Source of the DNA: Dimorphilus gyrociliatus
Taxonomy: Eukaryota > Annelida > Polychaeta > Dinophilidae
Length of the DNA: 64,000 bases
Assembly (NCBI GenBank): GCA_904063045.1
Contig: CAJFCJ010000006.1
Location: 3,674,408-3,738,407, forward strand
Direction of reading: 5' to 3'
Shown here piece by piece: positions 12,337 to 24,369 of the stretch. Both the position numbers and the translations under genes were made by a program. Below the pieces are notes generated by a model, which worked only from the letters and a program-made list of their open reading frames with translations, was not told the DNA's origin and did no database searches. Every line of letters starts with the position of its first letter. Within the stretch, counting starts at the first letter, position 1.

Positions 12337-14929
12337 ATGGATAATCTCTTCATGATGGCCTTACTTTTCTGTTCTTGCTTAATATCGGAGGAAAGATTCG
12401 ATTTAACTGATAAGATCTATAATTTGGGTGATATTAATTTTGGCATTGTTACTCAAGTAAAGGACTATTCAAAGGCTTTAAAATGTACAAATAAGATAAG
12501 TCGTTTTGAATATCTTCAATATGTACAATCTTCCATATTCAGTGTTGATTATATAAATGAAAGAAAAGATTTGTTACCCAATTTAAATTTGGGTTATATT
12601 ATTTATGCTGATTGCGGCCGAAAGGATACTTCTCTGGCTGTTGTTACGAAATTCATTGAAGGGGCAGATGTCGCAACAAAATCAAATGTCAATAGAAATA
12701 ATATTACTATTTCATCGAAGTATTCTGTTGCTGGTGTTGTGGGTTTGACAACTAGCACAAAGGCCATTCCTACCAGTGCTATATTAAGCTATTACGAAAT
12801 ACCTCATATTAGCACTTCGGCTTCGAGCAGCGAATTAAACGATAAATACAGATACGAATATTTTAATAGAATGGAACCTGGAGACACTAGACAAGCCTAC
12901 GTAATGGTGGATTTATTACAAACTTTCAATTGGAATTACGTGTCGGTTGTTTGGCAAGTGACCGTTGGTTATCAGATGGTAATGACTGACCTATTTGAGA
13001 GAATAAACGAAGTGGGTATTTGCGTGGCAAGTCACAACAGTATCTACAATAACAGTACAGAGAGAGATCTAGAGGAAATTGCAGAAACCCTTATCGCGAA
13101 CACGAAAGCTAAAGCTGTAATATTGTGGATGTATTCCTCCTCCGTGAAACGTTTATTTTCCGTATTAGAAAGAAAGAACGCTTTACATAAATTTATCTGG
13201 GTATGTACAGGCGTAATAGATAGCGTTTATAAATCGTTTCCAAACTCTTTGAAAACGGGTATGTTTAGAGTGGGAATGTCATTGAATTTATCGGAAGAAT
13301 TAAAAGATTTTCTATCAGAGAGAACTCCGTTTAATTCAAATGGAACTGATTTACAATGGATGAAATTATTTTGGGAAAGTACTTTTCATTGTTCGTGGGA
13401 TAGAAATAGTAAAAATTCCTGCAATAAATACAAAACATTACCGAAATCTCCCAATTATTTTATATCTGTAAATAATGCTAAATATTTTGATGCTATTTTA
13501 ACAATGGCTTACGCCGTCAACTCAACAATCAATCAATACTGTCCAACAGTGTTTCTCAAGGCGTCTAAAAGAACTTATTTGAAAGATCACAGCCGCTGTT
13601 TGTCTGGCGAAAGAATATTGAAAGCAATTAGGAATTCGGATTTTCAGGGTATGACAGGAAGGATAAGATTTGATGAAAAAGGTAATGTTATTAAGCCGTT
13701 TGTAGTAAAGCAGATAATTTCAATAAATCATACTGAAGTAATTGCAATCTGGAAAAAGGAAACTGGATTTCAAAAGATTCGCTCTCCTTTTAGGCCAATT
13801 CCAGAGTCAATATGCAGTGAAGTATGTCCTGCAGGCTTTAAACCTGTTCCTTCCTACAAAGTTTGCTGCTGGTACTGCTTGGAGTGCTTGCCTAATCAAA
13901 TTACAATTAACAATGGAACTGATTGTCGAACTTGTCCAGATTCAACTTGGCCAGACTCTTTGAATAAAACTGTTTGCTTAGATTTAGTGAATAATTTTCT
14001 TCATTTTACAAACCCTATCGTCTTATGTTTGGCTATCGTTTCAGGAGCATTGATCGTCATAAGTTTAAGTCTTATTTATATGCTGTTTATTCGATTCTCT
14101 CATACTCAGGTGGTGAAAAACTCCTCAAAAGAGCTGTGCTTTCTTATCGTGAGTGGAATACTAGTGTGTCTAGCAACAATCTTTATATTAATAAGAAAGT
14201 CGACAAATATAGTTTGTATTATCGGAGTTTTCGGATTTCATTTGGGTGTAAATTTAACTTTTGTACCATTATTGATGAAAAGTCAAAGAATGTTCACTCT
14301 ATTTAGAGCAGCAGCAAAATGTCAGACAAAAGTTCCAGTTGCCAGAACTAAGTGGCAATTAACTGCAGTCTTAGTTCTTTTCCTATTCCAGGTTATTTAA
14401 AAATAAATGCATTAATGTTAACTAAGACATATACTGAATTTATAATTTCTAGGTAATTATAACTGGAGGGATGATATCCTTTTCGAGACCTGTAGCAAGA
14501 ACATCAATGCCTCTTTTGTGGGAACCTTATTCAGAGTTATATTGCGACATTCCAGTATTAACTATATGTATTCCCACCTCCTATAATCTATTAATACTAA
14601 TAGGAACATGTGTTTTTGGAATTGTTACCCGTAAACTCCCTGAAAATTTCAAAGAATCGAGAAATATTTGCATTTGCGCCTTAACAAGCATCATTTTATG
14701 GAGTGCCTTTTTGCCAACATATTTTCTAACTCACTTTAATTTATATAAAGGAACCTTACTATCATTTGGATTACTACTTCATTCCATTGTCCACTTGACA
14801 ACAATATTTATACCTAAGGTATACGCGGTAGCCGTTGTAAAAGATAACGAAGATTTTACAGTTACTTTCAGATACTCTCAAAAATCAAATCCTGTAAATG
14901 ATTCAACGATGCTACCGCTCTCCGGATAA
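12337..14929 (+). CDS. class C G-protein-coupled receptor, metabotropic glutamate receptor-like
   Basis: Two exons (12337-14391, 14453-14929) give 843 codons. After a signal peptide comes a Venus-flytrap ligand domain with mGluR-like signatures: STSASSSELNDKYRYEYF, RMEPGDTRQAYVM and FNWNYVSVVW. Next is a nine-cysteine-type linker (CSEVCPAGFKP, VCCWYCLEC, CRTCPDSTWP). Seven transmembrane helices follow, including NLTFVPLLMKSQRMFTLFRA after TM3 and WQLTAVLVLFLFQ in TM4. The only intron falls in TM4. The ligand-pocket serines and the PGD aspartate resemble those that bind the amino-acid backbone in mGluRs, so an amino-acid ligand is inferred. The C-terminal tail is short (about 35 aa), with no obvious Homer motif. 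Subfamily is not assigned. Confidence 0.9.
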
Positions 14930-15590
14930 TAATTTATACTATGAGCATATTCTAATACTGTGGAATATATGCCTATATATAGAAGGAACAAAAATCCATA
15001 TTTTATCTTATCTGAACTATGAAATAATCTTTATCTTAAAAGGACAAACAAACCCTTTTTGTTTACAGCTAAACAGTTGAAGTTGGTGTAGACATCTGTT
15101 GAATATGTAAATACTTTGTCTACATTCTGGTTTCCCTACTCCCTATTCACCGTGTACAAAAATATTGCTCCTTTCACACTGCTACTACTTGGACCAGTGA
15201 GCTCTCTCAATCTATAAAGAATGAATTAATTGTGTTATACAATTGTAATTATAATACGTTGGCTTGTTTTTTTTGGCAATGTTTATTAATATCAATTAAA
15301 CATATTTTTTATATGGTTAGAGAAGCTTGTAAATGTGGTATTCCAGTTTTTGCGTCGCTGACTCTTATTTCGAATAATCTTTTGTCAGAGGTATACTGTT
15401 TTGTATACTCGAACTTACAGGTGCCTGGTAAAAATGCTGGCCTCTTAAATGTTGCAACAATTTCGTGTTGTTTATTCAAGTTTGTCTGTTTGTCTAAGAA
15501 CAAAAGGAATAAAATTCAAAAAATTTTTATTATTCACCTGATTTTCACTCTTATCTAGAGTAATATCGCTTTGTGTTATGTAATGAATAG
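14930..15590. other. convergent intergenic gap, no gene seen
   Basis: This 660-bp stretch separates the 3' ends of the GPCR and the MaoC gene. Open frames on both strands lack family resemblance and splice support. Confidence 0.5.
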
Positions 15591-16679
15591 TTAAATACTA
15601 CCTTCTTCGCATACAATCGCAATAGCTTTACTTAGAGTCCACATTCCATGAGCTATCGGCTTTTTATACCCCAAGAGCTTTGACGTAAATGGCCACAAGT
15701 GATGGGGATTAAAGTCCCCACTCACTTTGGCGTAGGATAATCCAAGATTTTTCGAGAGGTTTACAGTTACTGTTTCATCTGATAATTCTTGATTCAATCT
15801 GTTATTGACTTCTGCCGTTCGTCTATAATTCTTTTGAATAACTCTCTTATTCCTAGATAAAAGGGTTAACTCTCCCGTCCATATCAAAGAGTTATTCGCA
15901 ACAACCTTCATATGAATAGTAACTTCAACACCCTTTTCAACTGGCTGAAGTTCTTTAACAATTACTTCGCAATTGAACGATCTCCTTTTCAAATAATCCA
16001 AATCAATTAGCTGTTTAATTTTCTGTTTTATATGAATTAAACCTTAAAAGGATCGAAAGAGAACTTTTTAAGCAATAAGAAAGAATAGAAATAATTTATT
16101 TAAAAACCTAAAGGACTTAATGGAAAGTCATTCCTAGTAATGGCTAAAATGATCGGCAAGTTGAAGTAGTGTTCCATGAAGCATGATGGTATTCCTTTAT
16201 TCATTACACATTCATAGCCGCATACAACTCGATACTTTTCGACTTGTTCTACATCTATTCTAAAATATAAATAGAGTGTTTTTAATTTATTTATAATTTC
16301 TTTAATAATAACAATGTTATACTATTATAATTTAAAGTTGTACAACCTGCAATTGGTAACTGTCACCTTGATCTCATTATCGAACTTTCTGTGTAAAACT
16401 ATATGCTTTATATTGATTTAACTAATGGTTTAAGTACTATATTTTATTTAAATTTATACAAATAAAAATTTACCTTGTTAAAAGACCTTGAGATTTAGAA
16501 AAGCTAGTTATTAATGCTCTTAGGTAGGCGAACACTAAATAGGATCTATCTTTATATTCAAATTTAGTTGAAGTTAAACTCGGCGATACTAATGAATAGA
16601 CTATTGCAATAGTCGAGATGAAGATTACAAAAATTGCAAAATAAATAAACAAGTAGTAAATTAAGCTGACCATTGCCAT
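15591..16679 (-). CDS. membrane-anchored MaoC-like (hotdog) dehydratase-family protein
   Basis: Three exons (16679-16474, 16259-16108, 16042-15591) give 269 codons. The N-terminus has one strong hydrophobic helix (YYLFIYFAIFVIFISTIAIVY). The middle resembles the first hotdog half of such proteins (FMEHYFNLPIILAI). The C-terminal half has the MaoC/R-hydratase signature: YAKVSGDFNPHHLWP, then KPIAHGMWTLSKA. The D-x-NP-H pair and downstream AHGM are where the catalytic Asp/His lie in enoyl-CoA hydratases, so hydration of a 2-enoyl thioester is plausible. The substrate is unknown. The start was taken at MAMVS just before the membrane helix; an in-frame ATG at 16721 would add 14 residues. It is convergent with the GPCR. 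Confidence 0.78.
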
Positions 16680-18398
16680 TGGTAGGTATAACTGTTCAAT
16701 ATTCAAAGTTCGGATACACAATTGGCCTAATAAAGCAAATCAAATATAGTCTAACGGTAGTGCCATCTATATTTACAGATCTTGTTCAATTACTACATCT
16801 ATCTTTAAAACTTAAAAAATCCCTGAAAATTGATTACATTAATCATGTATTGTTTTAAAAGAAAGTTCTTTAATGTTTAATTAAGCTAACTAACGTACAT
16901 ATGAAAGAAACCGGAAGGAATGATAAAAAGTAAATATTTATCGTTTCGGGTAGAACCAAGCTTTATTGCGTAAATAATCTACTTTTCAGTCTTGATTGGT
17001 AAAATGCTTTTAATTTGAAAGATATTGCTCGAAGCTAATTCTTTTCCCATAAATCAATTTTCATTAAGAATTGCGCATGCGTACAAAAATTTGAATATTC
17101 TTTTCAATGGAGAATTCATCCAATTTATAAAATCCATTATATATAACAAAATTCAATGAAATATAATATTTATAATAAGATATTGAGTAAATGTTAAAAA
17201 ATAAGATCCTTTTTCTATCTAAAAGCCTCATTAAAAGTTGTCTTTTAAGTTCTCCACATATGTTTGAGTAAAAAGAAAAGAAAAAAAAAACATGGAGGCA
17301 AACGAAAGTATCATTAAACAAATAGAATTTTTGTTCTTGAGAATTCTATTAATAGATTATTTGGTGTTCTATTGTACTTTATAAAAGAAAACACAACACA
17401 CACATACATAAACAAGAAATGGACGGTTTAAACAATAATTTAAATTAAAAACAATGAACTAATTTCATTATTAGAATATTAGAAGACTAATGAAGTGAAA
17501 TCTGCTAACAATAGCGTCTAATTAATAATATTCGAAATGATGAATAAATACAATAACAATAATAAATAAATAAATAATATATTTTAAATATATCTCTAGT
17601 TCTTTCTCTTTATGAACAATAGCCTGTCATTAAGCCTATTTGTTATTTACAATGATCAACAGTGTTTTAATATATAGGTTTATCTGGACATAAAGTATAT
17701 ATATTTAACTATAGAAGAACAAAATATCGTCTAGTAACCCTCTTAACCTTCACTATCCCTGAGATACTTTTAACTTGTTCGCAAGTTGTTCTATCTCATG
17801 CAATTCCCATCTGAAGGACATTCTTTTCTTTTTATCGTTTTCCCTAACGCCCTGTCTATATTAGGAATAAATTGAATTGCAATAAATGCATTTTTTTCCA
17901 TTTCTAGAAAATTTTAATCTTCCGACATTCTTTTCCATCAAAAATCCTATAGATCATATTTTATTCGATATTATTAATAAATCTACTGTGTTACTTGCCC
18001 AATAAAATCTGCATAAAAGAAACCAGAAAGATTTATAGAGAGTGAAAGAGAGAGAGAGAAAGTAGAGTACTGTCTAATACAGTCTAATGAGTGTATTGTT
18101 AAAATATACATATCTATATTTAGCATGTATAGATACAACTACACATATTGCATAAGTTCTTTACAAAAAGTATATAGAGTTGCATATATATTTTATTGAT
18201 TCTTTTATTAAAAAAACAAAAATTCATAGATGTTAATGTCTCTATCAATCATTTATGAATCATCAAAAGAAGACAAAGTTTGGGTTTCCCTTTGAGATCG
18301 ATTCTTAGTGCTAAAAGCTACCCTTCTAGGTTGTCTTCCACTTCACTTTAAATTATCATCGTTATCTACTTCTTCTTCTTTTTTTTTTTTACAAGATA
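16680..18398. other. AT-rich intergenic region, no gene seen
   Basis: This is 1.7 kb with low-complexity AT-rich DNA and a short GA-rich tract near 18040-18058. No exon with convincing protein similarity was found on either strand. Confidence 0.45.
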
Positions 18399-18811
18399 TT
18401 AGACATTTGAATGGAATACATTTAACAATTCCCAATCGTCCATCAAAATATTTCTACCTTTTGTTTTGGAAATAGAATTATTAGACGCCTAATATAATAA
18501 TAGAAAATTATAATAAAAGACTTGTAAAAATTGTTACTTTGTAATTTTTTCGTGACTTTAATTAATGCTTTTATTTCTTTTAATCGACTCAGAATAACAT
18601 TTGTAGTTTTTCGACAACTACCACCCCTATAGATGGCGTATAATCGATTAAGAATTTTAACTTCTTCGTAAAGGTCTTTAAGTGAATTTTTAGTTGGTAA
18701 AGGTATTTTACCAACTAAATTAATTTGTTCTAAATAATCAATAGACGTATGGAAATTATTAGAATTTTCTCGAATAATAGTAAAACAGCTACTATTTCCG
18801 TCATTATTCAT
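18399..18811 (-). CDS. small protein of unknown function (two exons)
   Basis: Exon 1 (18811-18557) encodes 85 residues starting MNNDGNSSCF and including the amphipathic stretches LKDLYEEVKILNRLY and NVILSRLKEIKALIK. A 68-bp intron with a TTATTATATTAG acceptor leads to exon 2 (18488-18399), which ends MDDWELLNVFHSNV. The total is 114 codons. The donor GTCACG is non-consensus; a GTAACA site about 20 nt further downstream (18536) joined to another acceptor would give a similar C-terminus. I do not recognise the family. The helical LNRLY...CRKTTN...LKEIK segment faintly recalls the N-terminal domain of NEPRO/RMP1-type RNase MRP proteins, but that is a weak guess. It lies head-to-head with the STXBP4-like gene. 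Confidence 0.45.
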
Positions 18812-19039
18812 TATTTTTTATTTATTTACTATCGAATAAAATATATATAATTTCAAAAAAAAAGTTAGATTGATGATTTCATCAACAATTAATACAGTTT
18901 TTATTTTTGTTTTGCTGTTTTTTGCCGCAAAATGTGGACGTCGTCTGCAAAAAATTCAACAAACTTTCGACTATCCAACAGATGTTTAAAAAAAAAAAAA
19001 ATTAAAAAAAATAAACTCCGATTTAGTTCAGCGCCCCAA

Positions 19040-19510
19040 ATGGAATCGCCGGCTTATACGGAATTTCCCGGCAGACATACGAGTTCTGTAACTTTTAACG
19101 GTTGTGAAGGAGGGATCGGAATCAAGGTCTGTTTACCTTAGTAAAAAATATATAACAAAGCAGATAAAAAAACTGCAAAAAAAGGTGATTGGTGGAATTA
19201 CAGAAAAAGGCAAACACCACGGTATTTTCCTAAGGAAAATCTTTCCAAACGGCCTAGCTAGTTCACAAGGTAAGCTCTCTGTACTAATTTTGATCTCATT
19301 TAAAACGTTATATATATATATATATATATGTATTTGTAAAACATCTATCGGTCTCAGGTGTAAATTGTACTTGATGTAAAAAAAAAAGAGTCGTGTAAAA
19401 AATGTAGACCCTTTTTTCATTAACATCAGGTGAATTACAAGAGGGTGACGAAATCTTAGCGGTAAACAACAAGTCATTAGAGAACGTTGACAATGCAAAG
19501 TAAGTATATA

Positions 19511-19541
<31 letters not shown>

Positions 19542-22500
19542 CTTTATATATTTATGCTGTACACTGTACATGCTAAATATACTGTATACCATGTAAAAGA
19601 CTGCAATATAAAAAAATATACTGTAAAAGTAAAGGAATTATCTGGAATTGTATACGCTTACATGTATGCGGTAGTGCGAATGTGCCTTATGTATATCACT
19701 TATACTATAGACAGCACTTGATGACTGTTTTTCTTTTTGAATAGAGCTGTGTCAGTTCTAAGATCTGCAACGTTCGAAGGCTACGTTAAATTAGTGATCG
19801 CTCGAGACAATATATCAAGGTATGAATAAATTTTCTGAATATTTTGTTATCAACTTGTTTAAATAAATGACAATAAAAAGGTGGTCAATCTATTTTTGAA
19901 TGAATTTAACTAGGATTGGATATCTGCATTTGGTGGAAAATTATAATTTTTCCAGTGAAGAATCAGACGACGACAGCGACACCGGGTTTTCTTTAGAATC
20001 GACAATTCCTGCCGGCTATTCTCATTACGATAAAGGTGAGTATCGGGAAAAATCGATTTGTACATATTCGCTCGCGCCATCTATTGCATACTGCAAAAAA
20101 GACGACCTCGACTCCCATCAAAGTAAATATTAGTAATTATCCTAGCGTCTGTGTAGAGTTTTGTGCAAATAGTCTTAACTCTTCGGCTACCAAATCGGAT
20201 ATGCATTAATTATTTATAACGAAATCGATTTTGTTTAATCAGGGACTATATCCGTAATATACTCTTATATTATTCTGCAATAGTCGGAACATATAATTAA
20301 TTACGCAGTAACAGGACAGCCGTATAAATGCGAATAGATAAGACGAAGGAAGACGTATGATTGATTCGCAAAATGAATTGATTAGTTATTGGAAATCGAT
20401 TGATCTGACGCGGCTGCTATGATGCTGTCGACTGGAACACTTCACTGCATTCTCTCTGCATTTCTACGCGCTCTCTAGTCCACTTAACTGGCTACGTTTT
20501 TCGGGATTACATATTCTCTTCTTTTTCTCGGATTATCTTCGTTCTTATTTCAGCCGATCTTCCTGTTTTATATTTATTCGATAACTATATGCATAAACGG
20601 TAAGGGTAAATTCTCTGTATAGATCCCTCGAGAGTGACAATGATGAATTCTGTTGATATTCCGAAGCGTCCTAGGCCGTTTAGACGCTCTTTTTTGCCAT
20701 GAAATTGCGTTACTCTAACGCTTTTTATTGATTTCATTCCAAGCACAAGGGAAATCTCTGCTATATGCAGTCTTTTTAGTAGTGAAGCACTATAGGAATG
20801 TTTCTTGAAAGTGAGAAGGAACTAAAGATGATAGAAGAATCCATAAAGATTGGCATTTAATCTATATATTATTACTATGAACGTGAATAAACTGCAATAT
20901 TTTTTGCAGAATTCATATTTATAAAATATGTATATGGTACATAATAACAGGAATAAACGTCTATATAACGATTTCTGGGTAGTGTGTGTTATGCTCTCTA
21001 GATCGGTTCGTAATTGCTGCTTCTTTATAATATACTATAATAAAGAACCCTACACTCTCTATAGTCTCTATATTCAGTAGACAAGTAGTCGACGATGGCC
21101 AAAAAAATACGCATCTTATACGACAAACAAATCTATACGTCAATCAAGCGATACTTTTTATACGACCTTTAACATTCGCCTTATTTGTATTCTTATATAC
21201 TCTAATACAAATTGCCTCTGTATATTCGTTTTGTCTTTGATCAGCCAATTTTACATTGATTTGCTCAGATCTGTTAATAATACGCGTAATCCACCAGATC
21301 GAAACGCCGATGGTGACGTAAGCGTCTCTACGAGAACGCCAATGACGTCGTCGGGCCACGGAAGTATGCTAGCGGCCACCTCGTCGTCGTCCTCAGATCG
21401 AAAATATTCAATCGATCCGCAAGCTAAAGTGCCTATCGACAAATTGAAATCGGTGAGTGGTCGACCTATATTTTTTGTCCAGATTAAATATTTTTTCTAT
21501 TCAACACAAACCAGGCTTTAAAAGATTTAGGTATATCGCTCAAGGATGAACAATGGCAGGAATTAAAAAGCAGTTTGAAATTGAATAAGGAAGGCATGGT
21601 CACGTACGGGGATTTTGTGCAAAAAACTCGCGAAATACTGCAGAAAAAGAAAACTTCAAATGATAAAAATCATCATCATCTCGTAACAAATGACGAGAAG
21701 AACTTTTTGGGACGGTTGGATTCTTTGCAGGCGGCTCTGGATACGGAAAGAAAGTATAGCCGACAGATGGAGCGTCAAAATTCTGCTTTAAAAACCAAAA
21801 TCAAATTGGCCGGAGACGCTCAGCGGGCGGCAAGGGAGACGGAAGAGGATTATGAACGGGTCGTTCGGATGATGGAAAAAGAGATTGCCAAGTTAAAGAA
21901 CGCCAGGAGGCTTTCAGCCTTCACCCCCGAAAATGTAATAGGCTTAAAATAAAGAATACGAAACTTATTTCTCTTAAACTTTTCAATTTACAGTAGAGTA
22001 GGAAAGTTTTATATAGTTTAAGTTATTTACAGTATATGCTTCTTTCATTTAAACTTTCTGCATGTTTAGCCCATAAATTCTTATATTCATATAATTATCA
22101 ATTTATATTGATATAGCCAGATGGAGAATATACTGTATCTACTGTCTATTTGTCTTTTATAGTTATATATTGTTTAACTACTGCACTAAATCGCATTAAT
22201 TCTATTGCAAAAAAACTCCCACAGGTTGACGAAGGGACAAAGAAACGACTTTCTGTTCTAACCTGCCAACTTCGAAAGGCAGAAGAAACATTGAAGACTT
22301 ACGAAGTCGCAACTGATAAACTACTGACTTTTGCCGAGGTAATTTAGCTTAAACATCCCTTTTTTGGTGGAAATAATTCTCAAACTCTATCCATTTCCTG
22401 CATGAGGAAACTAGAGAGAAAAATTACTCTTCCGAAGCGCCTTATTCGATTATTTTAGTCGTATCTAGGTCAATTTCATTTCTTTTAATAGATTCTAACT

Positions 22501-23498
22501 GTTTGTCTACCGGTATTAATAGGGTACAAAATTAGTTTTGTATCCTAGATGTTTGGGTTTTTGGAAGAGAAAGGGAAAAGGGAATGTCTTTAGGCAGGAA
22601 ACATTTTACAATAATATATAATAGCAGAAAATATATTGTCCATTGCCTTGCTCTTTCATCCATTACTCTAACTTTACCATTCACTTGGGAAACGCCAGAA
22701 GATGCAGCTAGTCTATAGCAGAAGAAATTTATCGTTATAAAGTCTCTTGTCATTAAATAAACAATCGGCTTAAAACATTCTACAGTTCTTACTTTAAATT
22801 CTCTTTCCGGAACAATGAATTTTCCGCCTCACTGCGGAAGGAGAACTAAAAGAGCTATACATAATCGAATATTCTTTATTTCTTTGATTCTTAGTTACTA
22901 ACTAACAATTAACTTTAAATTGATTTGTCTTTTTTTTTAACTTTTAACAGACTGTTGCCCATTCCGTACCTGCCTACTCTGAAGATGGAACGAATTCCAG
23001 GGCGTTAGCCCGAAGAATAGGTTCTTCTTATTCTTCCCAAAATTCCCAACTCGCTCATCAGGCTCGGCAAGTTGTTAGGGCCGTTAAAGTTTTACTAGAA
23101 AACGAACGTATGTTGATAAAATATTCAGGGCTAGAACACGATCCCTGCCCTTAGTGATTTTCTTTCCGATCTAGTTAATTTATATTTTCTGTTGCAGCTT
23201 TACCAGTCGGCTGGGAGGAAGCCTACACTGAAGAAGGCGACAAATACTACATTAAGTAAGCAATACTAATATTTAATGCAATAATGTGATAATTACACAG
23301 TCCATCTTGTATATCAACAGCCACATTACTCAAGCGACATCTTGGACTCATCCAGTCAGTAGAATAAATCACTCAAGACAAGTAGTTGCTAGGCCTAAGC
23401 CATTTGAACGCAGGGCAAGATCCTTAGATAGAGGTGATTCAAGACCTCATCGTTACTCATCATACGGCAATGATATTGATTGGTTAAGCGAATTTTAA
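19040..23498 (+). CDS. STXBP4: syntaxin-binding protein 4-like (PDZ, coiled coil, WW)
   Basis: Eleven exons keep one frame for 506 codons: 19040-19126, 19185-19269, 19430-19499, 19745-19819, 19914-20035, 21298-21452, 21515-21934, 22225-22338, 22951-23107, 23198-23255, 23321-23498. Human STXBP4 is about 553 aa. Residues 20-110 form a PDZ domain (GGIGIKVIGGITEKG, then LQEGDEILAVNNKSLE). The centre is a charged coiled coil. The C-terminus is a WW domain (LPVGWEEAYTEEGDKYYINH, then ITQATSWTHP). In mammals STXBP4/Synip binds syntaxin-4 and influences vesicle docking; that role is by homology. The start at 19040 is preferred. An in-frame ATG at 18932 would add an A-tract-derived lysine run that looks non-coding. 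The 21298 acceptor after a 1.26-kb intron is the least certain junction. Confidence 0.87.
19503..19541. repeat. (TA)n microsatellite in an STXBP4 intron
   Basis: A TA tract with one interruption begins just after the third exon's donor. A smaller TA tract occurs at 19311-19329 in the preceding intron. Confidence 0.9.
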
Positions 23499-23601
23499 GA
23501 ACATTTTGTGACAAAAATATACGTATATACAGTGTTTACTTGTTCTGTTATGTTCTATCTACAGCATATTCAGAATTGACAATTTACTGTATATAGTGTT
23601 G

Positions 23602-23608
<7 letters not shown>

Positions 23609-23632
<24 letters not shown>
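23609..23632. repeat. (TA)n microsatellite
   Basis: A TA tract 110 bp after the STXBP4-like stop. The rest of the gap to 24369 shows no gene. Confidence 0.9.
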
Positions 23633-24164
23633 TTACATGCATATAAAACAATACCTGTATATGCATGTTTAATATACATATGTATATAGAGAGACAAGTT
23701 CCACCTGTTACTCGCTCAACAATTTGAAAAAAAAAAAGATTTATGCAAATAAGCGTCCTTTTCTTTTCTTCCTCTTTATCTTTTTTTTTTCTTATCACCC
23801 TGTTAGCGTTCATTAAACTTAATGAAAAATTTAAAAATACTGACAATGAACGATTCTAATATACATAATATAAAGGAAATGTTCCTTGCATTAATATATA
23901 ATATACATTCTATAGCATATATGATGGAGAAACACTCGTCATTGTATGTGCACATGTAATTTGTGACGTCGAGAAAGTGCATCGATTTCTATATAAAAAC
24001 GCAAGCGACGTCTCTATGCCTCAGTTTTTCAGGTACTACACTATGTATACAACTTATACAGAATTATGTGCGATTAATATGATTGAATATAGGCTGATAT
24101 ATAGTTATCTTTTCAAGGAAGGATTTTTGTTGACTTTCTGGAGATTAATATAAAAGTCAGAAGC

Positions 24165-24165
24165 T

Positions 24166-24198
<33 letters not shown>
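24165..24198. repeat. (CT)n microsatellite upstream of SLC6 gene
   Basis: A CT/TC tract about 170 bp upstream of the SLC6 gene start. Such tracts can sit in promoters, but no function can be read from it. Confidence 0.9.
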
Positions 24199-24202
<4 letters not shown>

Positions 24203-24369
24203 TTCCATGTCTCATTCGGCCTAATATTATATTTGACAATCTTCGTTTTCAGTATGCTTGAATAAAAGTTACTTTTAACATATTCTACTTTTTCATTTCC
24301 TTTCTCGCTTTTCTTCAAACGCCGATTACTGATCGATTTTCACTACAAGGAGGTTAATTAGAATTACGT

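Noticed and set aside
15232..15558. Open frames on both strands in the GPCR-MaoC gap
   Set aside because: There is no family resemblance and no splice-linked partner exon, and the frames overlap each other antisense.
18932..19039. Upstream start for STXBP4
   Set aside because: The extension is dominated by a lysine/asparagine run from A homopolymers and looks like leader sequence; the ATG at 19040 directly precedes the PDZ domain.
19308..19592. Minus-strand Ile-Tyr-rich open frames
   Set aside because: They are translations of (TA)n tracts in STXBP4 introns.
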